From the NCBI GenBank assembly GCA_040772545.1, contig JAXGXY010000001.1, positions 434,001 to 498,000 of the forward strand: a DNA stretch of 64,000 bases. The letters are read 5' to 3'. Source of the stretch: UBA1431 sp002329665 (lineage in GTDB: Bacteria > Bacillota > Clostridia > Christensenellales > UBA1431). The position numbers and the translations under genes are program-made. Shown here piece after piece: positions 34,712 through 44,163 of the stretch (position 1 is the first letter of the stretch; each line of letters opens with the position of its first letter). Under the pieces are notes generated by a model, which saw nothing but the letters and a program-made list of their open reading frames with translations, was not told the DNA's origin and made no database searches.

Positions 34712-34782
34712 GCGTTTTTACGTTTGTTTCGGTTGCTCTATGTCTTTAATAATTTCATAAGGATTCTTTATTGGCATACAGT

Positions 34783-34890
34783 TGTCTCCGAGCCTGTCGC
34801 GCTTCACCCCTGAGGGACATGCCGGCAGGCGAAAAGGTCAGCGGGGAAACCGGCTGGCTTCCCGGTTCGGGAAGGAGAATGCCCCGCCGC
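34783..34890 (+). promoter_or_regulatory. Moco-type riboswitch 2
   Basis: Second copy in tandem: TGTCTCCGAGCC, GGCAGGCGAAAAGG, GGGGAAACCGGCTGGCTTCC, and GGGAAGGAGAATGCC. It differs from copy 1 mainly in the peripheral stems. It lies about 90 bases ahead of the first gene of the molybdoenzyme cluster. Confidence 0.82.
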
Positions 34891-34978
34891 GTCCGACCGC
34901 GGTGGGAAACGGCCATATGCCTTTTATTGTTTATCGTCCGGACAACGGATTCGACAAACAACACAAGGAGGGACGAGA

Positions 34979-35383
34979 GTGTCAACAGACGAGGACATCG
35001 GAGCCAGGATAGAGTCGTTTATCGGGGAACTGATCCAAAAAGCAGCTCCATCTTCAAGGGACGAGGTGATGGCCCTAAGGAATTGTTTTTACGCCGCGCT
35101 CGAGGGAGTGTTTTCGAATCTCTTAGAAGATAAGGAACCGGAATCCGGCGTCGACCAGATCGTGGCCAACAACGTGGTGATGGAACTGGTGGATTCCGCC
35201 ACGGGACAGCTCTACAGGCGCCATCTGCAACTCGGGTACGAGGAAAACGACAACGGAATCGTGCTTACAGGCGAAGACATGACCGGACGCTCCAGTAGCA
35301 TCGTATTCCTGTCCGACGCCTACCTGAAAAAGCTGATGGATATATCCGGTCAGGGGCCCGACGAGCATCATTGCGATTCATAG
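34979..35383 (+). CDS. Hypothetical protein, first gene after the Moco riboswitches
   Basis: 134 residues from GTG 34979 (AGGAGGG six bases before). Acidic, no membrane segment, no cysteine pattern (two Cys only), mixed alpha/beta by appearance (RIESFIGELIQKAA, LDKEPES-like linker, NNVVMELVDSATGQLYRRHL). Not recognised. Its position between a riboswitch and the aldehyde oxidoreductase gene suggests a role in making or using that enzyme, but nothing in the sequence shows which. Confidence 0.6.
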   Translation: MSTDEDIGARIESFIGELIQKAAPSSRDEVMALRNCFYAALEGVFSNLLEDKEPESGVDQIVANNVVMELVDSATGQLYRRHLQLGYEENDNGIVLTGEDMTGRSSSIVFLSDAYLKKLMDISGQGPDEHHCDS

Positions 35384-35520
35384 GCCTGCAAACAAAGGAC
35401 GCGATCGATCATTGTGGATGCCTGCCCGGCGGGCGTTGCAATAAAAATGCCTGCGGTCTTTGGCGGACCAGGGTCGCTAAAGGCAGTGTGTAAGCAAAAA
35501 TACCATAAGGAGTGAAGAGA

Positions 35521-38250
35521 ATGCAAAAAAAGGTACTCAACATCAACGGTTCGAGCCGCACGCTCATCGTTGACCCGGAAAGTTCGCTTGCCGACGTGCT
35601 GCGAAAACAGCTGTTGCTGACAGGCTGCAAGGTCGGGTGCGGACAAGGCCAGTGCGGCGCATGTACGGTCCTGCTCAACGGCAAGGCCACGCTCTCGTGC
35701 GTGACCAAGATGAAGCGCATCGAGGACGGCGACGTGGTCCTGACCATCGAGGGATTGGGCACGCCCGAGAATCTCCATCCGCTGCAACTGGCCTGGATGG
35801 GCCATGGCTGCGCGCAGTGCGGGTTCTGCAGCCCCGGCTTCATCATGTCGGCCAAGGCTCTGCTGGACGAGAACGACAGCCCGACACGCGAAGAGGTGCG
35901 CGAATGGTTTGCCAAGCACCAGAACGTGTGCCGCTGTTCCGGTTACAAGCCTCTCGTAGACGCCGTGATGGACGCGGCCAAGGTACTGCGCGGCGAGATG
36001 CGCAAACAGGACCTGTTGTTCAAGCCTACCGGCAACAAGATTCTGGGCACGGTATACCATCGCCCATCGGCGATAAGGAAAGTCACGGGCACTTGGGACT
36101 ACGGCGCCGACGTCGCCCTGCAGATGCCGGAAGGGACCCTGCGCCTCGCGCTCGTGCAGGCGGACGTTTCCCACGCCAACATCAAGGGCATCGACGCTTC
36201 CGAAGCCGAGAAGATGCCCGGCGTGTACAAGGTCATAACGCATAAGGATGTACCCGGCAAGAACCGGATCACCGGCCTGATCACATTCCCCACCAACAAG
36301 GGCGACGGCTGGGACCGCCCGATCCTTTGCGACGAAAAGGTGTTCCAGTTCGGCGATGCGATCGCGATCGTGGCGGCGGACACCCTCGAGAACGCGCAGG
36401 CGGCGGCTGCGAAGGTCAAAGTGGACCTCGAACTCCTGCCCGCCTACATGTCCGCGCCGGCCGCCATGGAGCCCGACGCCATCGAAATCCACCCCGGAGT
36501 CCCCAACGAATACTACCAGATCAACTGCATCAAGGGCGGGGAAACGGCGCCCGAGTTCGAAAAAGCGGCCTATACCATCGAGACCGAAACGTACTGCAGC
36601 CGTCAGCCGCACCTTACCATCGAGCCGGACTGCGGCCTGGCCTACATGGACGAATCAGGCTGCCTGACCATCCATTCCAAGAGCATCGGCATCCACCTGC
36701 ACCACGCGATGGTCTGCCCCGGTATCGGCATCGAACCCGAGAAGCTGCGCATCGTGCAGAACCCGGCCGGCGGTACGTTCGGCTATAAGTTCAGCCCGAC
36801 GATGGAGGCGCTCCTCGGCGTGGCCTGCCTGGCCACCGGCGGCAAGCCCGTTTCGCTGGCCTACAACATGTTCCAGGGCATCACGTACACCGGAAAACGT
36901 TCGCCCGGGTTCGTGAAGATCAAGATGGCGGCGGATTCTGACGGCAAGATCACTGCACTGGAAGCCGACGGCATCATCGACCACGGTCCGTATTCGGAAT
37001 TCGGCGACCTTCTGACCATGCGCCTGATGCAGTTCATCGGCGCCGGGTACGACATCCGGAACGTGCGCATGAAGGGCCACACCGTCGCGACCAACCACGC
37101 GTGGGGCAGCGCTTTCCGCGCGTACGGCTCACCGCAGAGCTTCCTCGCCTCGGAGATAGCCGTGGACATGCTGGCCGATAAGATGGGGGTCGACCCGTTT
37201 GAACTTCGTTATAAGAACATCTACCGTCCCGGCGCCACGACGCCCAGCGGCTGTGAGCCGGACGTGTACTGCCTCGAGAAGATGTTCGACGTGCTGCGCC
37301 CGCATTACGAGGAGGCCAAGGAACGCTGCAAGGAACTCTCCACCGACGAGGTCAGGCGCGGCGTAGGCCTTTCGCTGGGCATCTACGGCTGTGGGCTCGA
37401 CGGCCCCGACTCCTCCGAAGCGTTCGTGGAACTGCAGCCCGACGGCACGGTGCTCGTGGGCGACTCCTGGGAAGACCACGGGCAGGGCGCCGATATCGGA
37501 ACGCTGACCATGGCCCACGAAGCACTCAGGCCGCTCGGCCTTAAACCCAACCAGATCAAGCTGATCATGAACGACACGGCTGTCACCCCCAACAGCGGAC
37601 CGGCCGGCGGAAGTCGCAGCAACGTTGTGACGGGCAACGCCATCAAGGTTGGCTGCGAGATGCTTCTTAAAGCCATGCAGAAGCCGGACGGCACCTACCG
37701 CACCTACGACGAAATGACAGCGGAGAACATCCCGCTAAGGTACAACGGCAAATGGGTGGCCTCGGCATGCACGGCCTGCAGCATGGATGACGCGCAGGGC
37801 AACCCGTTCTCGGTGTATATGTACGAACTGTTCATGCCCGAAGTGGAAGTCGACATGAAGACCGGCAAGGTCAAGGTCGTCAAATTCCTGACTGTAGCCG
37901 ATGTCGGCACCATCATCAACAAGTCGGTGGTGGACGGGCAGATCTACGGCGGCATCGCACAGGGCATCGGGCTTGCGCTCACCGAGGACTTCGAAGATTT
38001 GAAGAAGCACACCTCGCTGCGCGGCTGCGGCATCCCCACGATCCGCGACGTGCCCGACGACTTTGAGATCATCTACACAGAGACGCCGCGGCCTCTCGGT
38101 CCGTTCGGCGCCGCGGGCGTGGGCGAAGCCCCGCTGACCGCGCCGCACCCCGCGATCCTCAACGCGATCTACAACGCGACAGGCGCCAGGGTGACATCGG
38201 TGCCCGCCCTGCCTGAAAAGGTCAAGGCGGCAATCGACGCAATCAAATAA
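35521..38250 (+). CDS. mop: Aldehyde oxidoreductase, MOP type (molybdenum hydroxylase)
   Basis: 909 residues from ATG 35521 (AAGGAG eight bases before). It is a single-chain xanthine-oxidase-family enzyme. The plant-type [2Fe-2S] uses Cys40, 45, 48 and 60; the second [2Fe-2S] uses Cys100, 103, 137 and 139; the catalytic Glu is Glu869 in GVGEAPLTAP. These positions are the same as I recall for Desulfovibrio gigas MOP (907 residues), so the architecture is essentially collinear with that aldehyde:acceptor oxidoreductase. No FAD domain is present. Substrate is not determined by these motifs. It follows the tandem Moco riboswitches and heads the maturation cluster. Confidence 0.93.
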   Translation: MQKKVLNINGSSRTLIVDPESSLADVLRKQLLLTGCKVGCGQGQCGACTVLLNGKATLSCVTKMKRIEDGDVVLTIEGLGTPENLHPLQLAWMGHGCAQCGFCSPGFIMSAKALLDENDSPTREEVREWFAKHQNVCRCSGYKPLVDAVMDAAKVLRGEMRKQDLLFKPTGNKILGTVYHRPSAIRKVTGTWDYGADVALQMPEGTLRLALVQADVSHANIKGIDASEAEKMPGVYKVITHKDVPGKNRITGLITFPTNKGDGWDRPILCDEKVFQFGDAIAIVAADTLENAQAAAAKVKVDLELLPAYMSAPAAMEPDAIEIHPGVPNEYYQINCIKGGETAPEFEKAAYTIETETYCSRQPHLTIEPDCGLAYMDESGCLTIHSKSIGIHLHHAMVCPGIGIEPEKLRIVQNPAGGTFGYKFSPTMEALLGVACLATGGKPVSLAYNMFQGITYTGKRSPGFVKIKMAADSDGKITALEADGIIDHGPYSEFGDLLTMRLMQFIGAGYDIRNVRMKGHTVATNHAWGSAFRAYGSPQSFLASEIAVDMLADKMGVDPFELRYKNIYRPGATTPSGCEPDVYCLEKMFDVLRPHYEEAKERCKELSTDEVRRGVGLSLGIYGCGLDGPDSSEAFVELQPDGTVLVGDSWEDHGQGADIGTLTMAHEALRPLGLKPNQIKLIMNDTAVTPNSGPAGGSRSNVVTGNAIKVGCEMLLKAMQKPDGTYRTYDEMTAENIPLRYNGKWVASACTACSMDDAQGNPFSVYMYELFMPEVEVDMKTGKVKVVKFLTVADVGTIINKSVVDGQIYGGIAQGIGLALTEDFEDLKKHTSLRGCGIPTIRDVPDDFEIIYTETPRPLGPFGAAGVGEAPLTAPHPAILNAIYNATGARVTSVPALPEKVKAAIDAIK

Positions 38251-38275
38251 CAAAACTACGGCGCAGAGAGCTTAC

Positions 38276-38313
38276 GGCCTGATACGTCTCTGCACTGACG
38301 TATCAGGCCTTCT
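38276..38313 (+). terminator. Hairpin after mop (possible attenuator)
   Basis: A 12-bp perfect stem (38276-38287 with 38298-38309), loop of 10, followed by TTCTCTC. The weak T-run suggests partial termination, which would give mop more transcript than the genes after it. Confidence 0.5.
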
Positions 38314-38367
38314 CTCGAAAAACCAGGCGATACTTATGACGAATACAGGACAGAAGGAGGGATTGCT

Positions 38368-40644
38368 ATGGAACAGGACCTCATGCGGGAACTGGAAGCC
38401 AAGTGCATACAGGAACAGCCGCCCGAGTGCGTGGCCTCCTGCCCGGTGCACGTGGACGCGCGCAAAATAGCCGCGGCCGTCGCGAAGGGAGATTTTGATG
38501 CGGCGCTTGCGGTTTACGCAAAAGCGGTCGCCTTTCCCTCCGTGATCAGCAGGATCTGCGATGCGCCCTGCCAGACTGCGTGCAAGCGGCGTGAGGCGGG
38601 AGACCCTATCCGGATCCGAAATTTGGAACGCGCGTGCGTGGAACACGGGACAAGGCAACAGCGCAGCGTGTTTTTAAGGAAGCGCGACAAAGAGGTCGCC
38701 GTGGTGGGCGGAGGTCTAAGCGGGCTTTGTGCCGCAGCGGAACTGGGCAGGAAAGGGTACCAGGTCACGCTGTACGAAAAAAGCGACAGGCCCGGGGGCA
38801 GCCTTTTGGCGCTGCCGCCGGAAAAACTCCCGCCCGAACTTCTGGAGACGGACCTGAAAGTGCTCGAACCGCTCCCGGTCACGATACGGCTCAACGAGCT
38901 GGTCGGCCGCGGCGGCGTGCCGTTCAGCGATATTACTGAGCGGTATGACGCCGTTTATGTCGCCGCCGGAAGCGCAGAAGGGTTCGAAGAACTCGGGGAA
39001 ACGGATGAAACCACACTTGCCACCAGGATAGAGAAAGTGTTCGCGGGCGGAAGGATGCGGTTAAAGAATTGCTCGCCGATTGCCGCCGTCGGTGACGGCC
39101 GCCGCGCCGCGATATCGATAGACCGGTTCCTGCAGGGAGTGTCCCTCGCGAGTGGGCGGGAGAGAGAAGGCGCGTTCAAGACGGAGCTTTATACCGACAC
39201 GGAGAGGATCGAGCCGCTCGCGGCCGTTTCCCCTTCGGGGCCGGACGGCGCGTACACGAAGGAGGAAGCGCAGAAGGAAGCGCAGCGGTGCATCCAGTGC
39301 CAGTGCCTCGAATGCGTGAAGGGCTGCGCGTTCCTCGCGCACTACAAATCGTATCCCAAACGGTACGTGCGCGAAGTGTACAATAACCTTACGATCGTGA
39401 TGGGGATGCGCCACGGAAACGAGATGATCAACTCGTGCAGCCTCTGCGGGCAGTGCGCCGCGATCTGCCCCAACGGCCTAAACATGGGCGAGGTCTGCCT
39501 GCAGGCCCGCAGGGAGATGGTGCGTACCAAAAAGATGCCTCCGTCTGCCCATGACTTTGCGCTGCGGGACCTGGCGCACAGCAACTCGGACGCCTATTTC
39601 CTCGCGCGCAACCAGACGGGGCATGAAAAGAGCAGGCACGTGTTCTTCCCCGGCTGCCAGCTGGGCGCGTCCGCGCCCGGCCTCGTGAAGCGCGCCTACG
39701 CGGACCTTTCTTCGCGGCTTGCGGGCGGCGTGGGCCTGATGCTCGGATGCTGCGGCGTGATCGCGGATTGGGCCGGGAGAGAGCGGCTCTTCGAAGAGAC
39801 CGTCGAGAAACTGACCGGGGCGTGGGCGTCCCTGGGCGAGCCGGAGGTGATTGCCGCCTGCCCTACCTGCTTTACGGTGTTCAAGGCACGCTACCCCCGG
39901 ATGCGGGTGCGCGGGATATGGGACGTCCTGTCCAAAACCGGCCTCCCCGAAAACTTTGTCGACGGGAAAGGGCGCGTGTTGGCCGTACAGGACGCCTGCA
40001 CCACGCGGCATGCGCCCGACGTACAGGACGGCGTGCGCCGCCTCGCCGAAAAGATGGGATATACGCTTGAGGAACCCAGGTACGCGCGGGAGATCACGCA
40101 ATGCTGCGGGTACGGCGGGCTCACGGACTACGCGAACCCAAACGTTGGCCGCGAGATGGCGGCGCGCTGCGCCGGGCAGAGCGGGTCGGACTATCTGACC
40201 TACTGCATCAACTGCCGCGACAGTATCCTCCGAGAAGACAGCCGCGCGGTGCATCTTCTCGAGCTGGTCTATCCGGCGGATAGCGCTAAGGAGACCAGGG
40301 TAGCGGGGTATTCGCTCCGCAGGGAGAACCGCGAAGGGCTCAGGGCACAACTGTTAAGGGAGATATGGGGGGAGGAAGCATTGGAATCCGGCTACGCCGT
40401 ATCCGTCACGCTGGACGAACAGGTGGAAAAAGACGTGGAAGAGCGCATGATCCTCAAAGAGGACATCGCAAGGGCTGTCGCAGCCGCCGAGGAATCGGGG
40501 AACAAGATCCTCGATAAGGCCACGGGGCGGTTCGTCGCATCCCACAAGTCGGGCGCCGTCACTTACTGGGTGTGGTACACTCCCGAAAACGGCGGATACA
40601 GGGTGCACAGGGCGTACAGCCACCGCATGGATATTGAGGTGTGA
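38368..40644 (+). CDS. GltD-like FAD/NAD oxidoreductase with 4Fe-4S and CCG domains (DVU_1558-like)
   Basis: 758 residues. N-terminal GltD-type Fe-S helical domain (ECVASCPVHVD, ICDAPCQTACKRR); FAD-binding VAVVGGGLSGLCAAAELG near residue 110; ferredoxin-like clusters CIQCQCLECVKGC and CSLCGQCAAICPNG; then two HdrB/GlpC-type CCG modules (FFPGCQLGAS, LGCCGV, CPTC; and QDACTTRH, QCCGYGG, CINC). A C-terminal ~90 residues are of unknown type. It looks like an electron-transfer hub for the molybdenum hydroxylase, which lacks its own flavin. Strong ribosome site AGGAGG. Confidence 0.85.
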   Translation: MEQDLMRELEAKCIQEQPPECVASCPVHVDARKIAAAVAKGDFDAALAVYAKAVAFPSVISRICDAPCQTACKRREAGDPIRIRNLERACVEHGTRQQRSVFLRKRDKEVAVVGGGLSGLCAAAELGRKGYQVTLYEKSDRPGGSLLALPPEKLPPELLETDLKVLEPLPVTIRLNELVGRGGVPFSDITERYDAVYVAAGSAEGFEELGETDETTLATRIEKVFAGGRMRLKNCSPIAAVGDGRRAAISIDRFLQGVSLASGREREGAFKTELYTDTERIEPLAAVSPSGPDGAYTKEEAQKEAQRCIQCQCLECVKGCAFLAHYKSYPKRYVREVYNNLTIVMGMRHGNEMINSCSLCGQCAAICPNGLNMGEVCLQARREMVRTKKMPPSAHDFALRDLAHSNSDAYFLARNQTGHEKSRHVFFPGCQLGASAPGLVKRAYADLSSRLAGGVGLMLGCCGVIADWAGRERLFEETVEKLTGAWASLGEPEVIAACPTCFTVFKARYPRMRVRGIWDVLSKTGLPENFVDGKGRVLAVQDACTTRHAPDVQDGVRRLAEKMGYTLEEPRYAREITQCCGYGGLTDYANPNVGREMAARCAGQSGSDYLTYCINCRDSILREDSRAVHLLELVYPADSAKETRVAGYSLRRENREGLRAQLLREIWGEEALESGYAVSVTLDEQVEKDVEERMILKEDIARAVAAAEESGNKILDKATGRFVASHKSGAVTYWVWYTPENGGYRVHRAYSHRMDIEV

Positions 40645-40646
40645 AC

Positions 40647-40874
40647 ATGAGCCAGGAAACGTACGACAGCGGCGTCGACCTTTCGGAAGCGGGGGAGATG
40701 GTTTGCCACAAATGCGGGATACCGCTTGTTATAGGCACGGTCACGCTCTCCTATCTGGGCAGCAGCTTCCCGGTGAACCTGCCGAAATGCAGCCGGTGCG
40801 GCCTCGTCTACATCCCCGAGGAACTCGCCCTGGGGAAGATGTTGCAGGTGGAGAAGTCGCTGGAGGACAAATGA
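40647..40874 (+). CDS. Small CxxC zinc-ribbon/redox protein (DVU_1557-like)
   Basis: 75 residues with two CxxC pairs, CHKCG and CSRCG, about 28 residues apart, forming a rubredoxin or zinc-ribbon knuckle pair. ATG 40647 is preferred over GTG 40641 by distance from GAGG. It ends in an ATGA overlap with the methyltransferase gene. Metal and role are not known; members of this small family occur beside MOP-type hydroxylases. Confidence 0.75.
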   Translation: MSQETYDSGVDLSEAGEMVCHKCGIPLVIGTVTLSYLGSSFPVNLPKCSRCGLVYIPEELALGKMLQVEKSLEDK

Positions 40875-41506
40875 GCGAAATCAGCGTTTGGGAAGCGTGG
40901 AGGAGCGACGAGATGCACCCCGGCGGCCGGGACCTCACCCGGCGGATGCTGGAATCAGCCGAGCTTTTACACGGCGCGCGGGTGGCGGACATCGGCTGCG
41001 GGACGGGGGCCGGAGTGGCTTTTTTGCGCGCGCAGGGATTCGACGCATCGGGCGTGGACAGTTCCGCGCTCCTTGCTGGCTGTGCGCGAAAGCGTCACGG
41101 GGTGCCGGTGTTCCTCGCAGACGCCCGGTCCCTGCCGTTTGAAGCGCGCTCGATGGACGCGCTGCTTTTCGAATGCAGCCTCAACGCGCTCGACGACCGC
41201 GCCGCCGTGCTCGGCGAATGCGCGCGCGTGCTCAGGCGCGGCGGGAAGCTGATGGTGTCCGATATTTACGACAAGGCGGCGCCGGAACCGGAGCGGGAAT
41301 GGAAGGACGCGCTCGCCGCGGCGGGCTTTTCCTTGCTGCGCTGGGAGGACTGCTCCGGCGTAATGGAACGCTTCGTTGCGCGCGCGCTCTGGGAACTCGG
41401 CGACATCGCGCGGTTGAAAGACATCTGCACGAAAGGCGGCCAGTCGTGCAGGCCGGGATACTTCATAATGGTTGCCAAATACGACCCGCGTGCAGAGAGG
41501 AGCTGA
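40871..41506 (+). CDS. trsM: SAM-dependent methyltransferase TrsM-like (DVU_1556-like)
   Basis: 211 residues. Class I methyltransferase motifs: VADIGCGTGAGVAFL (motif I), a VDSS acidic position, LPFEARSMDALLFECSLNAL and the VLRRGGKLMVSDIY segment. The substrate is unknown; the gene is consistently beside TrsS-type radical SAM genes in this cluster type, as I recall. ATG 40871 overlaps the previous stop; a longer frame upstream only shadows the neighbouring gene. Confidence 0.8.
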   Translation: MSEISVWEAWRSDEMHPGGRDLTRRMLESAELLHGARVADIGCGTGAGVAFLRAQGFDASGVDSSALLAGCARKRHGVPVFLADARSLPFEARSMDALLFECSLNALDDRAAVLGECARVLRRGGKLMVSDIYDKAAPEPEREWKDALAAAGFSLLRWEDCSGVMERFVARALWELGDIARLKDICTKGGQSCRPGYFIMVAKYDPRAERS

Positions 41507-41513
41507 CTTTACG

Positions 41514-41948
41514 ATGGACGATTTTCTGATGCGGCTGATGGAGCTTTCATCGCAGGGTTTTTTCTGCTCGCAGATCCTGCTGATGCTGCGGCTGGAAGCC
41601 GAAGGCAAGCAGAACCCGGACCTTGTCCGCGCGCTGGGCGGGCTGGCGGGCGGACTGGGCTTTTCCGGGAAGACCTGCGGCGCGCTCACCGGCGGTGCCT
41701 GCCTGATCGCGTACTATGCGGGCAAGGGCGCGCCCGATGAAAGGGCGGACGACAGGCTCAACGACATGATCGTTTCGCTGGTCGAATGGTTCGAAGAGGA
41801 AGTCGGCGGGGCATACGGAGGCGAGGATTGTTCCAGTATCCTTCAAGGCGACATGGCCAACCGGAAGAAGCGTTGCCCGAAGATCGTACAGGGCGTATAT
41901 TTCAAAGCGATGGAGATACTGGCCGATAACGGTTACGACCTTATGTAA
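41514..41948 (+). CDS. C-GCAxxG-C-C family protein (DVU_1555-like)
   Basis: 144 residues. The family pattern is present: Cys in FFCSQILL, CGALTGGACLIAYY for the GCAxxG core, CSSI and a last Cys in KKRCPKIVQG. The arrangement of conserved Cys suggests metal or persulfide binding, but no member has a proven function that I know. ATG 41514 follows AGAGGAG. It starts seven bases after the methyltransferase stop. Confidence 0.82.
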   Translation: MDDFLMRLMELSSQGFFCSQILLMLRLEAEGKQNPDLVRALGGLAGGLGFSGKTCGALTGGACLIAYYAGKGAPDERADDRLNDMIVSLVEWFEEEVGGAYGGEDCSSILQGDMANRKKRCPKIVQGVYFKAMEILADNGYDLM

Positions 41949-41972
41949 GAAGAACGCATAAAGGAGAGACCT

Positions 41973-43022
41973 ATGATTCATCTCTACAGGGACATCATCG
42001 AACTGCTTGAAAACGGGATAAGCTTCGTGCTGGCCGTCATCATCAGCGAAAACGGGTCGGCGCCGCGCTCGGCGGGCGCGAAGATGGCCGTTCTCCCCGA
42101 CGGCTCGATACGGGGCACGATCGGAGGGGGCCTGCTCGAGGCCATGGCCATAAAGCGCGCGCGCGAGGTCCTCAAGACCAGGCAGCCGGTCATCTACCCG
42201 TTTAATCTTACCGCCAAGGACGCAGCCGATACCGACATGATCTGCGGCGGCACCGGCGAGATTCTGATCGACTATATCGACGCGGGCGACCCGGGCAACC
42301 TCGAAGTGTTTACCGCCCTTGTCAGGGAGATGGAGGCGCACGCCAAAGCGTACCTGGTGTTTGCGGTGGACGGGCGGCCGGGAGCGAGGAAGCCGCGCCA
42401 AGTCTGCCTCGTCCGCGCGGACGGCACGACGGCGGGGTCGTTCGAGGGCGAGGAAGTCCTTCTCCACAAGCTGAAAAGCCAGGTGCCGCTGATGACCATC
42501 CACGGCGACGCCATCGACGGGCTGCGCGTTTACGTGGAGCCCGTGCATTCGGGCGGCACGCTCTATATCTTCGGCGCAGGGCACGTCGCGCTGGAGGTGG
42601 CCGCCATCGCCGAGAGGGTGGGGTTCATGACGGTCGTGCTGGACGACCGGGCCGAATTCGCAAACCGCGAGCGCTTCCCCCATTCCGAGGTGATCGTGCT
42701 GGAGTCGTTCGATGCGCTGCCCGAACTCTTAATCGACGACAACAGCTATATCGTGATCGTCACGCGCGGCCACCTCAACGACGGGAGGATGCTCGAGTTC
42801 GCGCTGAACACGGACGCGGGCTATATCGGGATGATTGGGAGCCGCATCAAGCGCGACCTTTTGTACAAAAACCTCATGGAAAACGGTTACGAAGCCGGGG
42901 CGCTCGCGGCCGTGCATTCGCCCATCGGCCTGAATATCGGTGCCGAAACGCCGGCGGAGATCGCAGTGAGCATCGTAGCCGAACTGATCGCGGTGCGCGC
43001 GGGGAAGGAACGCAACGGTTGA
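41973..43022 (+). CDS. XdhC/CoxI-family molybdenum hydroxylase maturation protein
   Basis: 349 residues. N-terminal XdhC region (SENGSAPRSAGAKM, IRGTIGGGLLEAMA) and C-terminal Rossmann fold (LYIFGAGHVALEVAAIAERV, MIGSRIKRD). XdhC of Rhodobacter capsulatus binds the cofactor and promotes its sulfuration before insertion into xanthine dehydrogenase; the same service for the mop product is likely. Ribosome site AAGGAG. Confidence 0.92.
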   Translation: MIHLYRDIIELLENGISFVLAVIISENGSAPRSAGAKMAVLPDGSIRGTIGGGLLEAMAIKRAREVLKTRQPVIYPFNLTAKDAADTDMICGGTGEILIDYIDAGDPGNLEVFTALVREMEAHAKAYLVFAVDGRPGARKPRQVCLVRADGTTAGSFEGEEVLLHKLKSQVPLMTIHGDAIDGLRVYVEPVHSGGTLYIFGAGHVALEVAAIAERVGFMTVVLDDRAEFANRERFPHSEVIVLESFDALPELLIDDNSYIVIVTRGHLNDGRMLEFALNTDAGYIGMIGSRIKRDLLYKNLMENGYEAGALAAVHSPIGLNIGAETPAEIAVSIVAELIAVRAGKERNG

Positions 43023-44152
43023 AGCCGAAAAAACGGAGGATAGCAGGGCTCATCGTAGCGGCGGGGCTTTCTTCGCGGATGCAGGCGTTCAAGCCGCTAT
43101 TGCCGCTTGGGGACGGTACGGTCGTCTCGCATGCGGTAAATAGCCTGAAAGCCGCCGGCGTAGACGATGTGCGCGCGGTGGTTGGTTTTCGCGGGAACGA
43201 ACTGGCGGCGCACCTTTCTTCGATGGGCGTTCCCAGCGCGACCAACGAAAGATACGCGGGAACACATATGTTCGAGTCGGTGGCGATCGGGCTAAAATGG
43301 CTTTCGGAGGACGCCGACGCGGTGTTCGTGCTGCCCGGCGACGTCCCGCTCGTCAGACGCCACAGCATCAAGGCCTTGATAAAAGCGTATCTCAACACGG
43401 ACGCGCCGCTTATCTATCCCGCCTACCGCGGCAGGCGAGGGCACCCGCCGCTGATCGCGAAGGCGTGTTTTCCCGCCATCCTCGCCCACGGCGGGGAAGA
43501 CGGCTTGCGCGGCGCCCTGCGCCGTTTCGAACGCGGGGCGCTGACGGTCGGCCTGCCCGACCCCGGGCTGCTGATGGACGCCGACACGCCAACGGACTAT
43601 GAGCGGCTGTGCCGGAGCGTCCGTGACGCGGAAGTCCCCTCGGAAGAAGTCTGCGAAACGATCCTTGCGTGGGCGGGCACGCCGGAGGCGTCCGTAGCGC
43701 ACGCGCGTGTGGTAGGCCGCGTCGCCGCGCGCCTGGCCGAGCTATTAAAAGACGCAGGGCATCCGGTGGACCCGGAGCTCGCGCTGGCCGGCGGGCTTCT
43801 GCACGACGTCGCTAAGGGGAAGAAGGACCATGCGCTGCGGGGCGCGCGACTGCTTTGGTCGCTCGGGTATCCCGTTGTCGCGGGGATCGTACGCGCGCAC
43901 AACGACCCGCCCGGCGACGCCGTATCGGCTCTCGACGAGCGCGCGCTGGTTTATTTGGCCGACAAGCTGGTGCTTAAAACGTCGGTGGTCGGCATAGACG
44001 CGCGCTTTGCGCGGGCTTTCGCCCGGTTCGGGGACGACGCGGCCGTCGCGTCGAACATCCAAAAACGGAAGGAAACGGCGCTCGGCGTTGCGAACAGGAT
44101 TGCGGACGTCCTCGAGAAGCCGGGTTTGGCGGAGGTCATGCGGCTGCTATGA
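43019..44152 (+). CDS. MobA-like NTP transferase fused to HD domain (DVU_1551-like)
   Basis: 377 residues. N-terminal MocA/MobA-type transferase with GLIVAAGLSSRMQAFKPLLP and FVLPGDVPLVRR, suited to attach CMP to molybdopterin, as MOP-type enzymes use the cytosine dinucleotide. The C-terminal ~165 residues carry HD-phosphohydrolase features (ARVVGRVAARLAELL, GGLLHDVAKGKKDH, AHNDPP). The start is TTG 43019, overlapping the XdhC stop, with GGAAGGAA upstream. The purpose of the HD half is unknown. Confidence 0.85.
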   Translation: MKPKKRRIAGLIVAAGLSSRMQAFKPLLPLGDGTVVSHAVNSLKAAGVDDVRAVVGFRGNELAAHLSSMGVPSATNERYAGTHMFESVAIGLKWLSEDADAVFVLPGDVPLVRRHSIKALIKAYLNTDAPLIYPAYRGRRGHPPLIAKACFPAILAHGGEDGLRGALRRFERGALTVGLPDPGLLMDADTPTDYERLCRSVRDAEVPSEEVCETILAWAGTPEASVAHARVVGRVAARLAELLKDAGHPVDPELALAGGLLHDVAKGKKDHALRGARLLWSLGYPVVAGIVRAHNDPPGDAVSALDERALVYLADKLVLKTSVVGIDARFARAFARFGDDAAVASNIQKRKETALGVANRIADVLEKPGLAEVMRLL

Positions 44153-44163
44153 GGAGGGACACG

